Source: Lepidodermella squamata | Lineage: Eukaryota; Gastrotricha | Direction of reading: 5' to 3' | NCBI GenBank assembly: GCA_047495785.1 | Contig: JBLDXI010000007.1 | Location: forward strand, 4,216,001-4,280,000 | Length of the DNA: 64,000 nt | Part shown: piece by piece, positions 1-10,849 of the stretch | Numbering within the stretch: the stretch's first letter is position 1 | How the letters are laid out: each line of letters opens with the position of its first letter | Notes under the pieces: generated by a model | Told to the model about the DNA's origin: nothing | Databases searched by the model: none | Seen by the model: the letters and a program-made list of their open reading frames with translations, nothing else | Translations under genes and position numbers: made by a program

Positions 1-328
1 ATTATTTTGATGAGAAATTTCAAGAAATTGAGGAGTTCCATTGGCACAAGAATGCTTGAAATTCTTCAACTTTTCAAAACTATTCTTTAAATTGATGCGC
101 ATCGAATTTGCCGAATTTTTTCTGCAGAATTTTTTGGGCACCCTGTAGCTTTTTGTATTTTCGGTAAAACCAAAAACCCCCAATTTTATGGACCTCAATG
201 GTACAAAATTAAGCTATGAAGAAGATGATAATACATTTTTATTTTTACAAGTAAAACATTTTCAAAATCAAAATAACTCTATTTTAGGTACATTATCATA
301 TATTTTGCCCGCATTAAAAATAAGAAAA
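1..328. other. AT-rich intergenic sequence
   Basis: I see no gene, RNA or clear repeat here. It lies downstream of the recombinase stop codon and may hold that element's 3' flank. Confidence 0.5.
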
Positions 329-1911
329 TCAATCCAAAGATAATTTCACATTAAAACCTTTTGCCAAAATGTCAATGCCGCAGCGAATTGAAATCTCGCA
401 ATTATTCGAACTTTCCACCTGCTCCATGCGTTCAAATCGCGAAATTTTAACAGGCGTTTCATTTGAGCTCATGGAAGCGAAATCGGAGCTAGAAGCAACG
501 TCGCCGGCGCTAGCAGCAACGACCGATCCAAGCGGCAGCGGCGGCGAGACGGCTGAACTAGCAACAACTGAACCGACCGGCAGCGGCGGCGGTGAGACAG
601 CCGAACTAGCAACATTTTGATCGCCAATTCCAGCGATTATTGCACTGCGCTTGCGGTCTAACTCATGGGTACTCTTCAAGTACCTCCGAACAGATTCTGA
701 GCCGTGACCAGTCAGCCGTTTGATCTCCGGCTCGGGCATACCAGCAGCCATGAGTTCAGTGGCGCCAGTGGCGCGAAGATCGTGGTTGCTATGTTTCGCA
801 GAATCATCAACCTCCGAAACTAAACGACCCGTAACTTTTTCAAGTGTATGGATGCCAACGACCTGATTAGAAAACATCACCCCCTCCTTGGTCCTTTTCG
901 CCAGCGGGCGACAATAGAACTCGTCATGCGTCAAATTTTTCGGCAGGGCTTCAAAATAATTTTTGATGAGAGCGTAGTAATTTTTCTTGCCTTCAATTTC
1001 GTACACAACTACAACGTTGTGCTTTGGATTCGGATTTTTAAGCGACGGCAAGTTAGTTTTAAGATAGGGCAGAGTCACCTCAACAAATTTGCCCGATTCA
1101 TTCTCACAAAATTTGAAATTCGAACGAAGCAAATTTTTGTGGCCAGCGCCACCGCGAAGAAATAAATTTTTACCATTAGCGATAACCAACGTATCAAAGA
1201 AAAGAGCCGGATCGGTGATGTTTTCATAGTTGTCAGCTACGACACCGCCCGCTACCATTTTTGCTTGCAGAGTTGGTTGAAGCGGTGTGGTTGAGCGCTT
1301 CACACTTGAATCCGGCGTCGAGCGTATGGCCGCGTCCAATGCTTTTCGAAAGCCGGCGAATGGGACACCTTTCGAGAAGTCGACGTCACTACGGCCAGTC
1401 TCTTTCAAAAACTTTTGGATCATTGAAACAACATTCATCAATGAGCTCCTCGCATATCGATCACCCTGGGCCTGCTCTTCGCCATTAGGGGCAGGGGGTG
1501 CAGGTTTGCGAAGCTCCATCACGAAGCTAGACATCTGCTTATTCAAAGCAGCAACATCCATTTCATGAAGCTCGGTCAGCGGAAATGTAAGATCTAATAA
1601 AAAAAATCATGAAAGCTAGGTAAAATTCCTAGTTTAAAAAAATTACTTTGCATGCCCTGATTTAAGGCCTGACGATTGTGTCCCCTACGCCAATTATAGA
1701 ACAACCCAACACCATAGAACATCTGCTTGGATGTGTTGGTAGGTAAACGGCCAGCCACCATGCCATCCAGCTCATCCGGAGTCAAAATTTTACATCGCGA
1801 GGCGCTGATTTCGGCATCCTCAGGGGTTGGCTCCGGAAAATTCAACGCCCGGCAAAAGCTTCGATAGGTTGAATATGCCGCATCAACAACGAGACCATCA
1901 CCCGGTTCCAT
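329..1911 (-). CDS. Crypton/DUF3504-type tyrosine recombinase
   Basis: Two exons, complement(join(329..1593,1647..1911)), 509 aa. The 53-bp intron has a GTAATT donor and a TATTAG acceptor and keeps the frame. I chose the ATG at 1911 because the upstream continuation looks non-coding. The C-terminal half carries tyrosine-recombinase signatures: H359-x-x-R362 (NHDLRATGAT), H385 (LTGHGSES) and the nucleophile candidate Y393 (VRRYLKST). This arrangement, with a preceding YCRPL...MFSNQ stretch, matches the DUF3504 domain of Crypton elements and of the vertebrate ZMYM/QRICH1 proteins derived from them. The likely role is DNA strand exchange during transposition. A low-complexity Ala/Ser/Pro tail with a repeated ASSAVSPPPLPVGSVV-like unit follows. 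The frame is open throughout, so this is an intact element or a domesticated copy. The family call is firm; autonomy is not shown. Confidence 0.8.
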
Positions 1912-2065
1912 TTTTTCAAACAAAATTCGGAATTTTGAAGCACGAATTAAAAAGCACGAATGCAAAATCAAAACAAACAAAAAACAATTTTGTCTTCCCA
2001 TCCAAAAGTGTTGCGTAATTTGTCCTGCCAAAAAAGTGACATCGGAGCATAATGAACATTTTACA

Positions 2066-2200
2066 ACTGTCTTTAGGAGCTAATCGGGACACAAAGAGTC
2101 CTCGGCCTTCGGCCTCGGACCCTTTTGTGTCCCTGCAAACTCTATTATAGATGCGGCCTCGGATAATCGGAGCTCGATTTGATTATCTCCTAAAGACAGT
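2066..2200. mobile_element. MITE-like foldback element
   Basis: About 135 bp bounded by inverted copies of ACTGTCTTTAGGAG (2066 onward, and its complement ending at 2200). The similarity continues inward to GATTATC/GCTAATC. The centre is a GC-rich hairpin (CCTCGGCCTTCGGCCTCGG). There is no ORF. No target duplication is obvious, so the superfamily is unassigned. Confidence 0.6.
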
Positions 2201-2390
2201 AGTATAATATGACCAATATCCTTCGGTCTCAGTAATAACTAGTAATTCGAGTGAAGAAAATCCTATGAATTCTCTTTCAAGTCTTGAGAGCTATGGGCAC
2301 TCATAATTAACGTAATAGCCGTTTAGCCAGCAGCAGCGTTTATTAAACTCAATTTTAAGCTACATTTTAAGTATCACCAACAAGTATTTT

Positions 2391-4277
2391 CTAACGCGAT
2401 CGAGCTAGTCTCGCGAACTGATTCACGTTAACGCCAATCTTGATCTTGGTCGATATCTGCGCTGACAGGCACGCCCAGACATCGAGGTTGACACTCGCGC
2501 TAGCTTGAACACTGGAATACTGCCGCTTTTTCAGCGCAACGCCACACTCAGGCTCGCGGTATTCACACATCGGGGCCTCCAAGCTGTTCGGCCACTTCCA
2601 CACGCCGTCTTTATCGCATTTCGCTTCATTCGGACCAACGAGGGTGTAGCCCTTCTCGCAAGCATAGTAGGCCCTGTGAAATTGAAAAAGTCAGACCATA
2701 CATCAAGCATGCTATAATATTTGTGACTTACAATCCGTGACTCTTGGATGTAATCAACATGTTTTTGCCAGGCATTGGCAAAAGTGAGCAGGGCTCGGGC
2801 GTAGTCGGCTTGAGTTGACAGTCTGGGACAAAGCCAACCCAGGTTCCCTCACTGCAAACGATCTGCTTGTTTCCAACAAGGAAGTGGGTACTCTCGCATG
2901 AGAAACTGTAAATCTGCCCGTTTTCAACCATTCCAACATCTTCGATAGGCTTGAACTCGCCGTTTCTCACCCGGATTCTCTTACTTGACAAAGCAGGGCT
3001 CCTCGGGCTGGTTTGGTTTAGGATGTCAGCCAGAGTCTGGCAAAGTTGAGCTGGGGTCGTAGTTGGGATTTCGACGCAACTCGGCACAGCACCGACCCAC
3101 TGGCCGCCGTAGCAAACCATCTTCGAATCTCCCTCGATCCTGAAACCCTCCGGGCAGGAATAATCGACGTAACTGCCCTCAAGCGGTGGGTCATTCTCCT
3201 TGAACTCACCACGAGGTTGCGTCATAACTGCCTTGATGTTACCCTGGGCAACAGGCTCTGGGCAGGTTGGTCTCGGGGTTGTAGTTGTAGAAGGCGTGGT
3301 TGTTGTCGAGGGCCAGCACTGCATCGTGAAGTCATCCAATGCCCACTGACCGTCATTTCGGCAGAAAGCCTTGTTAGACCCAGCCACAATGTAACCGTCT
3401 TTACAGTCGTACGACGCAAAGGTGCCAGGGGTGTAGATCAATTTCGACTTTTTGACTTTGAAACCGTTCTCAGGAGGCGGCGGAGGGTTGTGGCAGACAA
3501 CCGGAGGCTTCCGCACGCAAATCGGCGGCTGGGCTGACCAGTTTGCGTCTTGCTCGCAGCGAATCCAGGACGGGCCCTGCAGCTGCATCCCAAAACCACA
3601 TGAGAACGAGATTTTCGTGCCCAGAGGGTAGTTTGACGGTTGGTATTCGACGATAGTGCTAACATTCGTAGTTGGCGGGTCGAGAATTTCCACCTGGCAT
3701 AGCGAGGTGTTACTGGCATAGGGCCGCCCCGCAATACAGGTCGGAGGCGCGTTGCTCCATGTCCCATTGCATCTAGCGTTTGGAAACCCGTCCATATAGA
3801 AGCCGTCGTTGCAACCAAATTCAATCAAATCATAGTCGTTGTAGACCCTCTTTTGAATGCGGTTTCGGATGTAGCCATCTTTCGGATGGCCAGGGCATTC
3901 ACAGCCTTTTGAGCAGGTTATTTCAGCCGTTACCTCTCGTTTTTCGAGGCCTTTTTTCTTGGCGTAGGCGCGACAAACGCCCTGCAAATTTCCATCCCAT
4001 TTCCCACTTGGTTGGCAGGTGAATTCCCGTGGATTGCTCAATTTTTCGCCATTTTGGCAGTGGATGGTGGCAGTCGAGTAAGGTGTCAAACGAGGCGCTT
4101 CTACTTCGTAATTGAGAGCGAACCAATTGGCAGACCGAGGAAGCCAGGGGCATATCCGAGATGGCTCTGAAATCCCCAATTTTGACTTAACGTCTTTCAA
4201 AAGTTCTAAAACTTACTTTTCCCAACTTGTGCTACGACCGGCGCGAGAAACAGCGCCGATATAAGGAATAATTTCAT
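2391..4277 (-). CDS. Secreted sushi/CCP-domain protein (about seven CCP modules)
   Basis: Three exons, complement(join(2391..2673,2732..4166,4217..4277)), 592 aa. It starts with a signal peptide (MKLFLISALFLAPVVAQ) encoded by exon 1. About seven CCP modules follow in tandem. Each has four cysteines and the typical YxCxxGY/F and GxW-x-C pattern, for example CNDGFYMDGFPNARC-x-GTW and CPEGFRIEGDSKMVCYGGQW. A short Thr/Pro linker (STTTTPSTTTTPRPT) lies between modules 4 and 5. The last module is split by the final intron. The C-terminal tail of about 60 residues has no membrane segment or GPI-like hydrophobic end, so secretion is inferred. CCP modules generally mediate protein or glycan binding in adhesion and complement-like proteins; the partner is unknown. 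Confidence 0.85.
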
Positions 4278-4461
4278 GCTACCTTCGAGAACGAAACTAG
4301 GACAAATAGTGCGAACAGTCTTCTCCAATAATGTGTGCTTTTACTACGTCTCGCCTTTAATAGCTAAGCTCAGACACGGGAATTTAAACATGTGTTCCAA
4401 TGAGGCGTGATTACACATTTTATTACAGTTTAATTAGCTTTAATAATATAAGGATGATAAT

Positions 4462-6415
4462 TCAGTTTTTCGGAGTTGTTCTATAGAAATGGTGAGCTCC
4501 ACCTCCCCGGCGTCGCTTCTCTATTATCATGCGAGCAGAGCTGGATAAAATCGGTGCGTTGACCAAAGCTTGTTCGACTTCGATTGACACCGCTTCTTCG
4601 AGTGTTCCATTGAAATTACCAGCCAAATTATTCTCGTCGATAACTGGATAGCCATTGCTGTCGTAAGATACAGGTTCTGGGCCGCAGTTTGTGCAGGTTT
4701 CCCTGTCGTAGTTGAGGAAACTGTACGGGCTGAGGATTAGCATGATAATGTAGAGGAAAAGGACTCCAGTAACGCTGAGCAATGGGGTTGAGTTGCGAAG
4801 GCGGACTGCGCCGAGGAAAGTTAAGCAAATCGGTTCGCTGATGAGCTGGTTCCACAGCAGAGAAACGTGAACGCCCGCCGTTGGTTCAGCCATGAGAAGC
4901 CGAGCTGGGATTCTGAGCAAGCGGTTTCTGATCGAATCAGCCTAAGAAACACAAATAATTCATTATTTGAGATTGTAGATTGTAGAGTGTAGAGGATTCA
5001 TTATTTTAGGGTCTTACCTTGACGTTTAGTATAGCTGACGAGATGAGATGCAGAGTAAGAAAAAGGAGAGATAACAGAGCCCACAGGCCCCATATCGTGT
5101 AATCCATCCAGTCAGGCTGTCGAATGAGGATTAACTCATAAGCCGAAATCACAAAGCCGAAAAATCCGTAAATAATGGTCACAGAAACAGGAATTGTGAA
5201 CTGATTGTTAAATTTACGTGACTCAGCCAGTAGGAAGTGATGAGCCCCGCGGAAGGTGTCCAGATCCAGGAGCGGCTTTTTCGCCTTAGTTGAGCTTCGA
5301 GTCTCTTTTTCTTTCTCTTTCCTCTTCACCGGGGCAGTATTCGGGGGCTCTGGATCCTCTTCAGGGACTGGGGGTGGGCTAGTAGGAGGTGGCGGTGGCG
5401 GCCCTAAAATAGTCACAATAGAAGGCGAGTCGACAAGACTGTTGTGGACACTGCTGTGGTCATTCTCAATGCCGAAGGGCTGGAAGACCTTCAAAGTGTC
5501 CCCTATCTGGTTATTTGCAATACTAGTTGCGGTGGCGGGCCCAGCCAACTCGCTAGCATCTACTAAGGGATTCTCATTCTCCTCAGTTTTCGCGGCTGAT
5601 TTTAGTAGATTGATAAAAGCTGCTGCCCTCTGATTTCGATGGCGCTGTTTCTGGCGAAAAATTGACTCAATCAAGCTGGATTGCTTAACCTGTTGCTTCA
5701 ACCACGTTTTCAGAATCAAAAACTTATTGGCATAGGCGATTGTCATGCAAAAAATGAATCCGTTGCCAAACGCGACCGAAGAATCAGCCCCGAAATGGAA
5801 GAAGCAAATTATAGCTGAGGACAATTGATACTCAATCGATGTTTGGTTTAAAAACACGTGAAAAGGCGTAGCGACTACTGTGAATTGATCCGGGGTGATT
5901 GAGGACAATAACGAAATATGGAAGCCGTTATTCACGAAAATGAAAGTCCAGCAAGCGATGACAGTAGCAGAGATGGGTCGGATGAAGCCGCAGCCCTCGC
6001 ACACTGGCTTACTACGCCGTTCTGATGAAGGATTAATCCCAAGTGTTGAGGCGTTGGTAACGGTTAAATTGTCCTCCTGAATGAACTCTAATTGCCTATG
6101 TATCTCGCCATTCCAACCGCCGTAGACGAAAACTGTCCGAATAATGGCGGCAGTTAGGGCGTAGAAAGCGCAGAAAAGAGCAACAACACCCTGTTGATTC
6201 CTCAGATTAACATCCGGCGAGAAGTAAGGCCAGGGTAAGAAGACGAATAGTGAGATGTAGCGCGTGAAGTTGAGCCATGTCATGATGAAAAGAGACATCG
6301 AGAAGGTGTACTGCACGGTGTTGACCCGCCAGTGTTCGGTGACTGGCTTTGGTAGTAGGCCGCATAGCCGTAGTGAGAAACTCAGTGCATACCATTCGTT
6401 TATCGGTTTCGACAT
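4462..6415 (-). CDS. Seven-pass gustatory-receptor-like membrane protein
   Basis: Two exons, complement(join(4462..4941,5018..6415)), 625 aa, starting MSKPINEWY. I count seven hydrophobic segments: four before a loop of about 190 residues and three after it. The last is GVLFLYIIMLI, encoded by exon 2. The loop between segments 4 and 5 is probably cytoplasmic. It contains a poly-proline run (GPPPPPPTSPPPVPEEDPEPP) and a Lys/Arg/Glu-rich stretch. This layout, with a long loop 4-5 and a short core around segments 5-7, is that of invertebrate gustatory and odorant receptor relatives. The diagnostic TYxxxxxQF motif of segment 7 is not visible. The polar tail after segment 7 (about 90 residues) is longer than usual for the family. 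Membrane topology is well supported; the receptor family is tentative. Confidence 0.55.
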
Positions 6416-7287
6416 TTTTTCAAGTGACAAGAATGATTTATTGAGCGAAGAGGCGCATTTTTCTCAGTGACCGGCGCTTCATCAATTATGCAGTTTTACT
6501 GCGAAATCATTATTATGCGCGCGGTTGAGGACCTATACTGACAAGCCGAGTCACTTTTTTAGTTTTGTGATTTTTCAGTGCTGTGTTGGTATTTTTGCTC
6601 TGAAGAATTTTAAACTCCAAGCTTAAATAACCGGCAGCAGTCACTCAATTGAATTATTTTTCACGTTAAAGCTACACTGGTTGATCTAAGATACAAACAT
6701 TAAAAAAGCCAATGTTAACAAATTGAATGATTTAAAAAATCGATAATATTATTCCTGATTTTCACAGATTATGCCAATGAGATGGAAATATTCTTCGTGC
6801 AGGAAATCCATCGCAAGACTCAGCGTCACATGACTCCAAACTCAAAATCAGCTCGGACAATTTGTTCGATTGTTATTTCTATGTTGCGGAGCTGCCATAA
6901 AAGTTGATCACAGCTATGATAAAAACAGAACTTCGAGGGCAGAGTAAACAGCGCACCTATTTGAGGAGGAAAACGCGCCTCGCAACAGCAGTTTTTTGGG
7001 ACTCACAATTTGCAAAATTCTAAAACTCAGACGTGGATGGCAAAGTGAATTATTGAAGGGAATAATATTTTGAGTTTTGCGATGAGAGGTTGAAATCAAC
7101 TATTGAGTGGTCTAATGGTGCAAAGCTTCAACCGTCGATTTTCTGACGACTCTTTATCTGTGACGCACTTGCTGGCAGCTTGAAATTTGTGATCAGAGCG
7201 CGTTAGAGTCAATTTTACCACATATCCAATAGTGACTGCGCACTTAGGAGCTACTGTGAAAGCAAGCATTAACGTCGATCCCTAGAT
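6416..7287. promoter_or_regulatory. Divergent intergenic region
   Basis: This 872-bp AT-rich stretch separates the start codons of two divergently transcribed genes: the receptor-like gene on the minus strand and channel gene A on the plus strand. It should contain both promoters. No ORF, tRNA or repeat stands out, and no specific element could be identified. Confidence 0.4.
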
Positions 7288-10200
7288 ATGATTAATTGTT
7301 GCTTCTTACTTTTGACGGCTGTATGCTTTGCAGGTAATCAAGATGATTCGAAGGAAATAGTATGTATTCCCTTGTAAAACCTTCATTGATAGACGCTGGA
7401 ACACCAACACCTGACTCAGCAGCTTATCCTTTGCCGTACGGCTATCAGGGCGCGGTGATTTTCAATAGCAAGCATTCGCTCGACTACGTCAACTCAACTA
7501 CAACATTCATCAACAACTACACGGCAAAAGGCCAAGCATTGCTCACCCCGACCGGGTACCAGCTTACTCGCCGATCTCCTCTCGTCATCAACGGTTACAT
7601 TGAATCGCTAATAAATGTAAGTCACAACATCGCAATCTGTTCTGATGTTAGATTACCATATCCGTATAGGCTTATTTTGGCTCAGCAGCCAACTTCAGGA
7701 TTGAGGTTGATGTCGAAAGCACATACTCAACAAATGGATCGCGAGCATGGTTCACCTTAGTCATTTCAGAATACCTAACTTCATTCGGTGAGCTTTGACC
7801 ACAATTCCCCTGTTTTTCACAAATTTCTGAATCCCAGGTCTTTTTAACGCATCCTCTGCCAGTTTCGACGCGTTTGAAATGCCGCGAGGTCTCATGATCT
7901 CGTTTGAATTGAAGCCAGCCGGACTAGTCTACTCGACATACTACACTCAAAACGGAACATCGCAACCTATCCCTGGCAATCCCCCGAATCTCACATCAAT
8001 CGCGGCTTGCGGAAGCTCGACATTCCTCGACAACTCCGGGATCAGCAATTTCAGACTTTTCATTCAAGTTGTGGAAGATTTCTTAAGCGTTGCCATTTCG
8101 CCCCTCCCAGCTTTTGGCAACACAGAGACGTGTAGCTGTTTTGTCAATGTTTCGGTACCAACAATGGGTTCGACAGTTTTGGGCATGGCGAAGGGTGCGG
8201 TCTCTTTGTTTGCCTCGAAAGGTGACCTGGCTGACGTCCTCATTCGTCGCGTCTATCTGTTCGGCTTATCAAATGGTACAACCTCCGTGCCATTTTTCCC
8301 AGCAGAGGGGACATGCATAAACAGTCCAACTACCACTACTACTACTACCACTACTACTACTACAACCTCATCCTCGAAAACAACAACTACATCACGATCT
8401 ACTACGTCAACCAGCGCTTCAAAACTGGTGCCAAATCCAGACTTGAAATCACTAAGCCTGCCCTATCTTCATTCGAATTCAGCCAACTTTCTGCCGAACA
8501 ATTCATTCGACATATCTGACCAATCCTCTTTTATAACAGCAAATGTTCGCTTGGAACAGGGAGCGACAGTTAACACTAGCTGGTTGCAGCTGGACAAGTA
8601 CCACGCCATCGAGAACGGCATGGCTACGATTGGAAATCCGCTGCCAGCAACCACAGCTCTCAGTGGATTTAGAGCTGAAATTGAGCTGAGCTCGACCTAT
8701 GATTCCAACTCATCTAGCTATTTTGTATTCGGCGTTTCTACGTCACTAGCAGTGCTAAGTTAGTATTAGCCGTCTGCTTTATGGTGATTATGAAACATTT
8801 CGCTTTTCCAGATAACGTGACCAGTTCCATGAGCAACTACGATGGTCTCCATATTTCGCTAAAGCTGGGGCAGGATTGCAAGGCCTACCTTTCTTACGAC
8901 CTAAACACTACTTCAACCACAAATAAAGCCCCTTTGGTCTACGGATATGTCTCGAGCTTGGCATCTTCAATTTTCAAAAGTTCTGGTACTTCAGATTTTC
9001 GTATTATAGTTCAGAGTGTTGAAGATAAAGTTACGGTGAGTCTTTCCGTAGTCTTTCATCTTCGTATAGTTCATTGATTTTTCCTCCGTGAAATAGGTCG
9101 CAATCGCCCCTATGTCGGGCAATACTAGTGTGACTCTGCTCTCAGATGTCAGCGTTCCAGGCTTCAGTGCACGGCATCTCGTGAGTGGCAATGCTAAAAT
9201 GCAGTTGATTGCCGTGGGCGGCACTCAGGCAGATATTGCTGTTAGGAGGCTGAGTGTATGGGCCCTACAGACCTCCGATTCCACCACGCCCACAACAATC
9301 GCTTCTAGAACTTACGATTTCTCAAGCAACAATTCCGAGTTCAATATTCCGAATTTGATTGATGGAAATGTAATACCATTGGTGAAACTATCAGATCTTA
9401 CCACTTGTGAGTATATCTCGCCATTTGTTAGGTGAGTTGACAAAATTGAGACCAAAGCTCATCGTATTTTTTTGGTTTCCAAGGTCACCTGAATATGGGA
9501 CGAATATTTTCATAACCCTGAAGTTAAAAACTCTGGAAGATGTCGATTCAAAATCTAGGGAAATACAAGCTGGAGCTCAATTGACCGTGAAGTGGGCCGT
9601 TCGAAGCTGTCCCGTCGAAGTTACAGCCCCGCTTGTTGACGAGGCAGATCGCGTTTATCTAGTCGACCGCGACGAAGTCTGGGTTCCAAGCATTCGATTC
9701 GCCAACACCTCTTCAGATCTTTACCTCGAGAACAACTTGGCGTGGAAGGAACAAATTCACATTGTCTACTACCCCACAGCTCCGAATCGAACCTTGTTTT
9801 TCCATTGGATGAGATTCGGCACTCTGGATACTGAATGCTCGCTCAAGTTACGAAAATTCCCATTCGACTCACAGATTTGTGACTTCACGTTCCTGCTGGA
9901 CGAGGCTGATAAATTTCTGCTCTTCGGTGGATCTCGTTTCTTGCTTGATGGCTCGTTCGACAGTGAGCTGTGGAAACTCGACGCTTCTTCTACGTCATTT
10001 GGAATTACGACATCGCTACTGCGCCAAAACAGTACTTCAAGCTACGCCATATTCACAGTTGCATTCAGTCGAGAGCCGATGCCGTACATCACAAGCAAAA
10101 TGGCGCCTTGTGCCATTCTAGTGACTCTGGTGTTCGCTTCGCTGATCTTCCAGCCAGATTGCCCTGATCGACCGGCCTTTTCCGGTACATTGCTCCTCAG

Positions 10201-10492
10201 CCTTATCGTCATTCAATCAGACGTACTTCACAGCATTCCAGAAACAGCCGAGTCAGTCCTGATGGCTGAGTACATGCTGATCCTGTGCGGCCTAACTGCT
10301 ATGATCACGTTGTATTCTTCGATTGCTTTTGCAGCAACTACTCGCTATCCTTTCTTGATAACTGATAACGCTGAGATATCCGTCCTACGCTCCAGAGTGA
10401 CCTATGCTCGAGCAGTGGATGCGGCTGTGTTTTTCCTGGCTATTGATGTGTTTCTAGCCTTGAATGTTTATGCCTCCATGGTCGTTGCTTGA
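7288..10492 (+). CDS. Channel gene A: two lectin-like modules, mucin linker and Cys-loop ion channel
   Basis: Seven exons, join(7288..7333,7393..7616,7670..7787,7838..8758,8812..9035,9097..9431,9484..10492), 958 aa. Order: signal peptide (1-15); beta-rich module 1 (about 16-290); Thr/Ser linker from an ACT-type microsatellite (about 292-325); module 2 (about 326-590), a diverged copy of module 1; pentameric-channel domain (about 600-958). The channel part has a loop-A-like VWVPS, the NRT glycosylation site and an exact 13-residue Cys loop (CSLKLRKFPFDSQIC, about 741-755). M1 follows (PC motif), then M2 (PDRPAFSGTLLLSLIV), M3, a short M3-M4 loop and M4. Family knowledge: such proteins form five-subunit channels at the plasma membrane. 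The modules look like ConA-type jelly rolls, but that is inferred from pattern only. The gene runs tail-to-tail with gene B. Confidence 0.85.
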
Positions 10493-10849
10493 ATCCTGGA
10501 AAACAGTTTCCATCAGTCCTCTTGAACCCTCTATCCTATGAGAACCACTCTCTGAGCTCTGAGTTGCTGCTTATTCAAAAGGCTGATCCGTTAGAAGTTA
10601 GAAAAAACATAGTAAAAAACAACGCGAACGTTGGCAGTCAAGCCAACTGACCAGCAATTCTTGTTCATTTATTTACTCAAATATCTTTAAGGTGTTCATC
10701 GTTAGATTGGCCGCGACGCTTTGTTGATTGTTGTAGTGAAATTTACTCCGAACAGAGTGTTGGCGGTAAAAAGTCCTCAATACAAGCAGATATCCAAGAT
10801 TTTCAACGGCGCTGTTAAAATGTCGGCGGATTCATACACAGAAGCGACA
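10493..10849. terminator. Tail-to-tail 3' region between channel genes A and B
   Basis: This 357-bp gap separates the stop codons of two convergent genes and should hold both 3' UTRs and poly(A) sites. Nothing else is seen. Confidence 0.35.

Noticed and set aside
5256-5633. Plus-strand Gly/Ser-rich frame opposite the receptor-like gene
   Set aside because: It is the antisense shadow of the proline-rich loop (GGN pairs with CCN) and lacks gene features.
8331-8362. ACT repeat in gene A considered as a stand-alone microsatellite feature
   Set aside because: It is in frame and codes for the Thr run of the mucin linker, so it is described with the gene.
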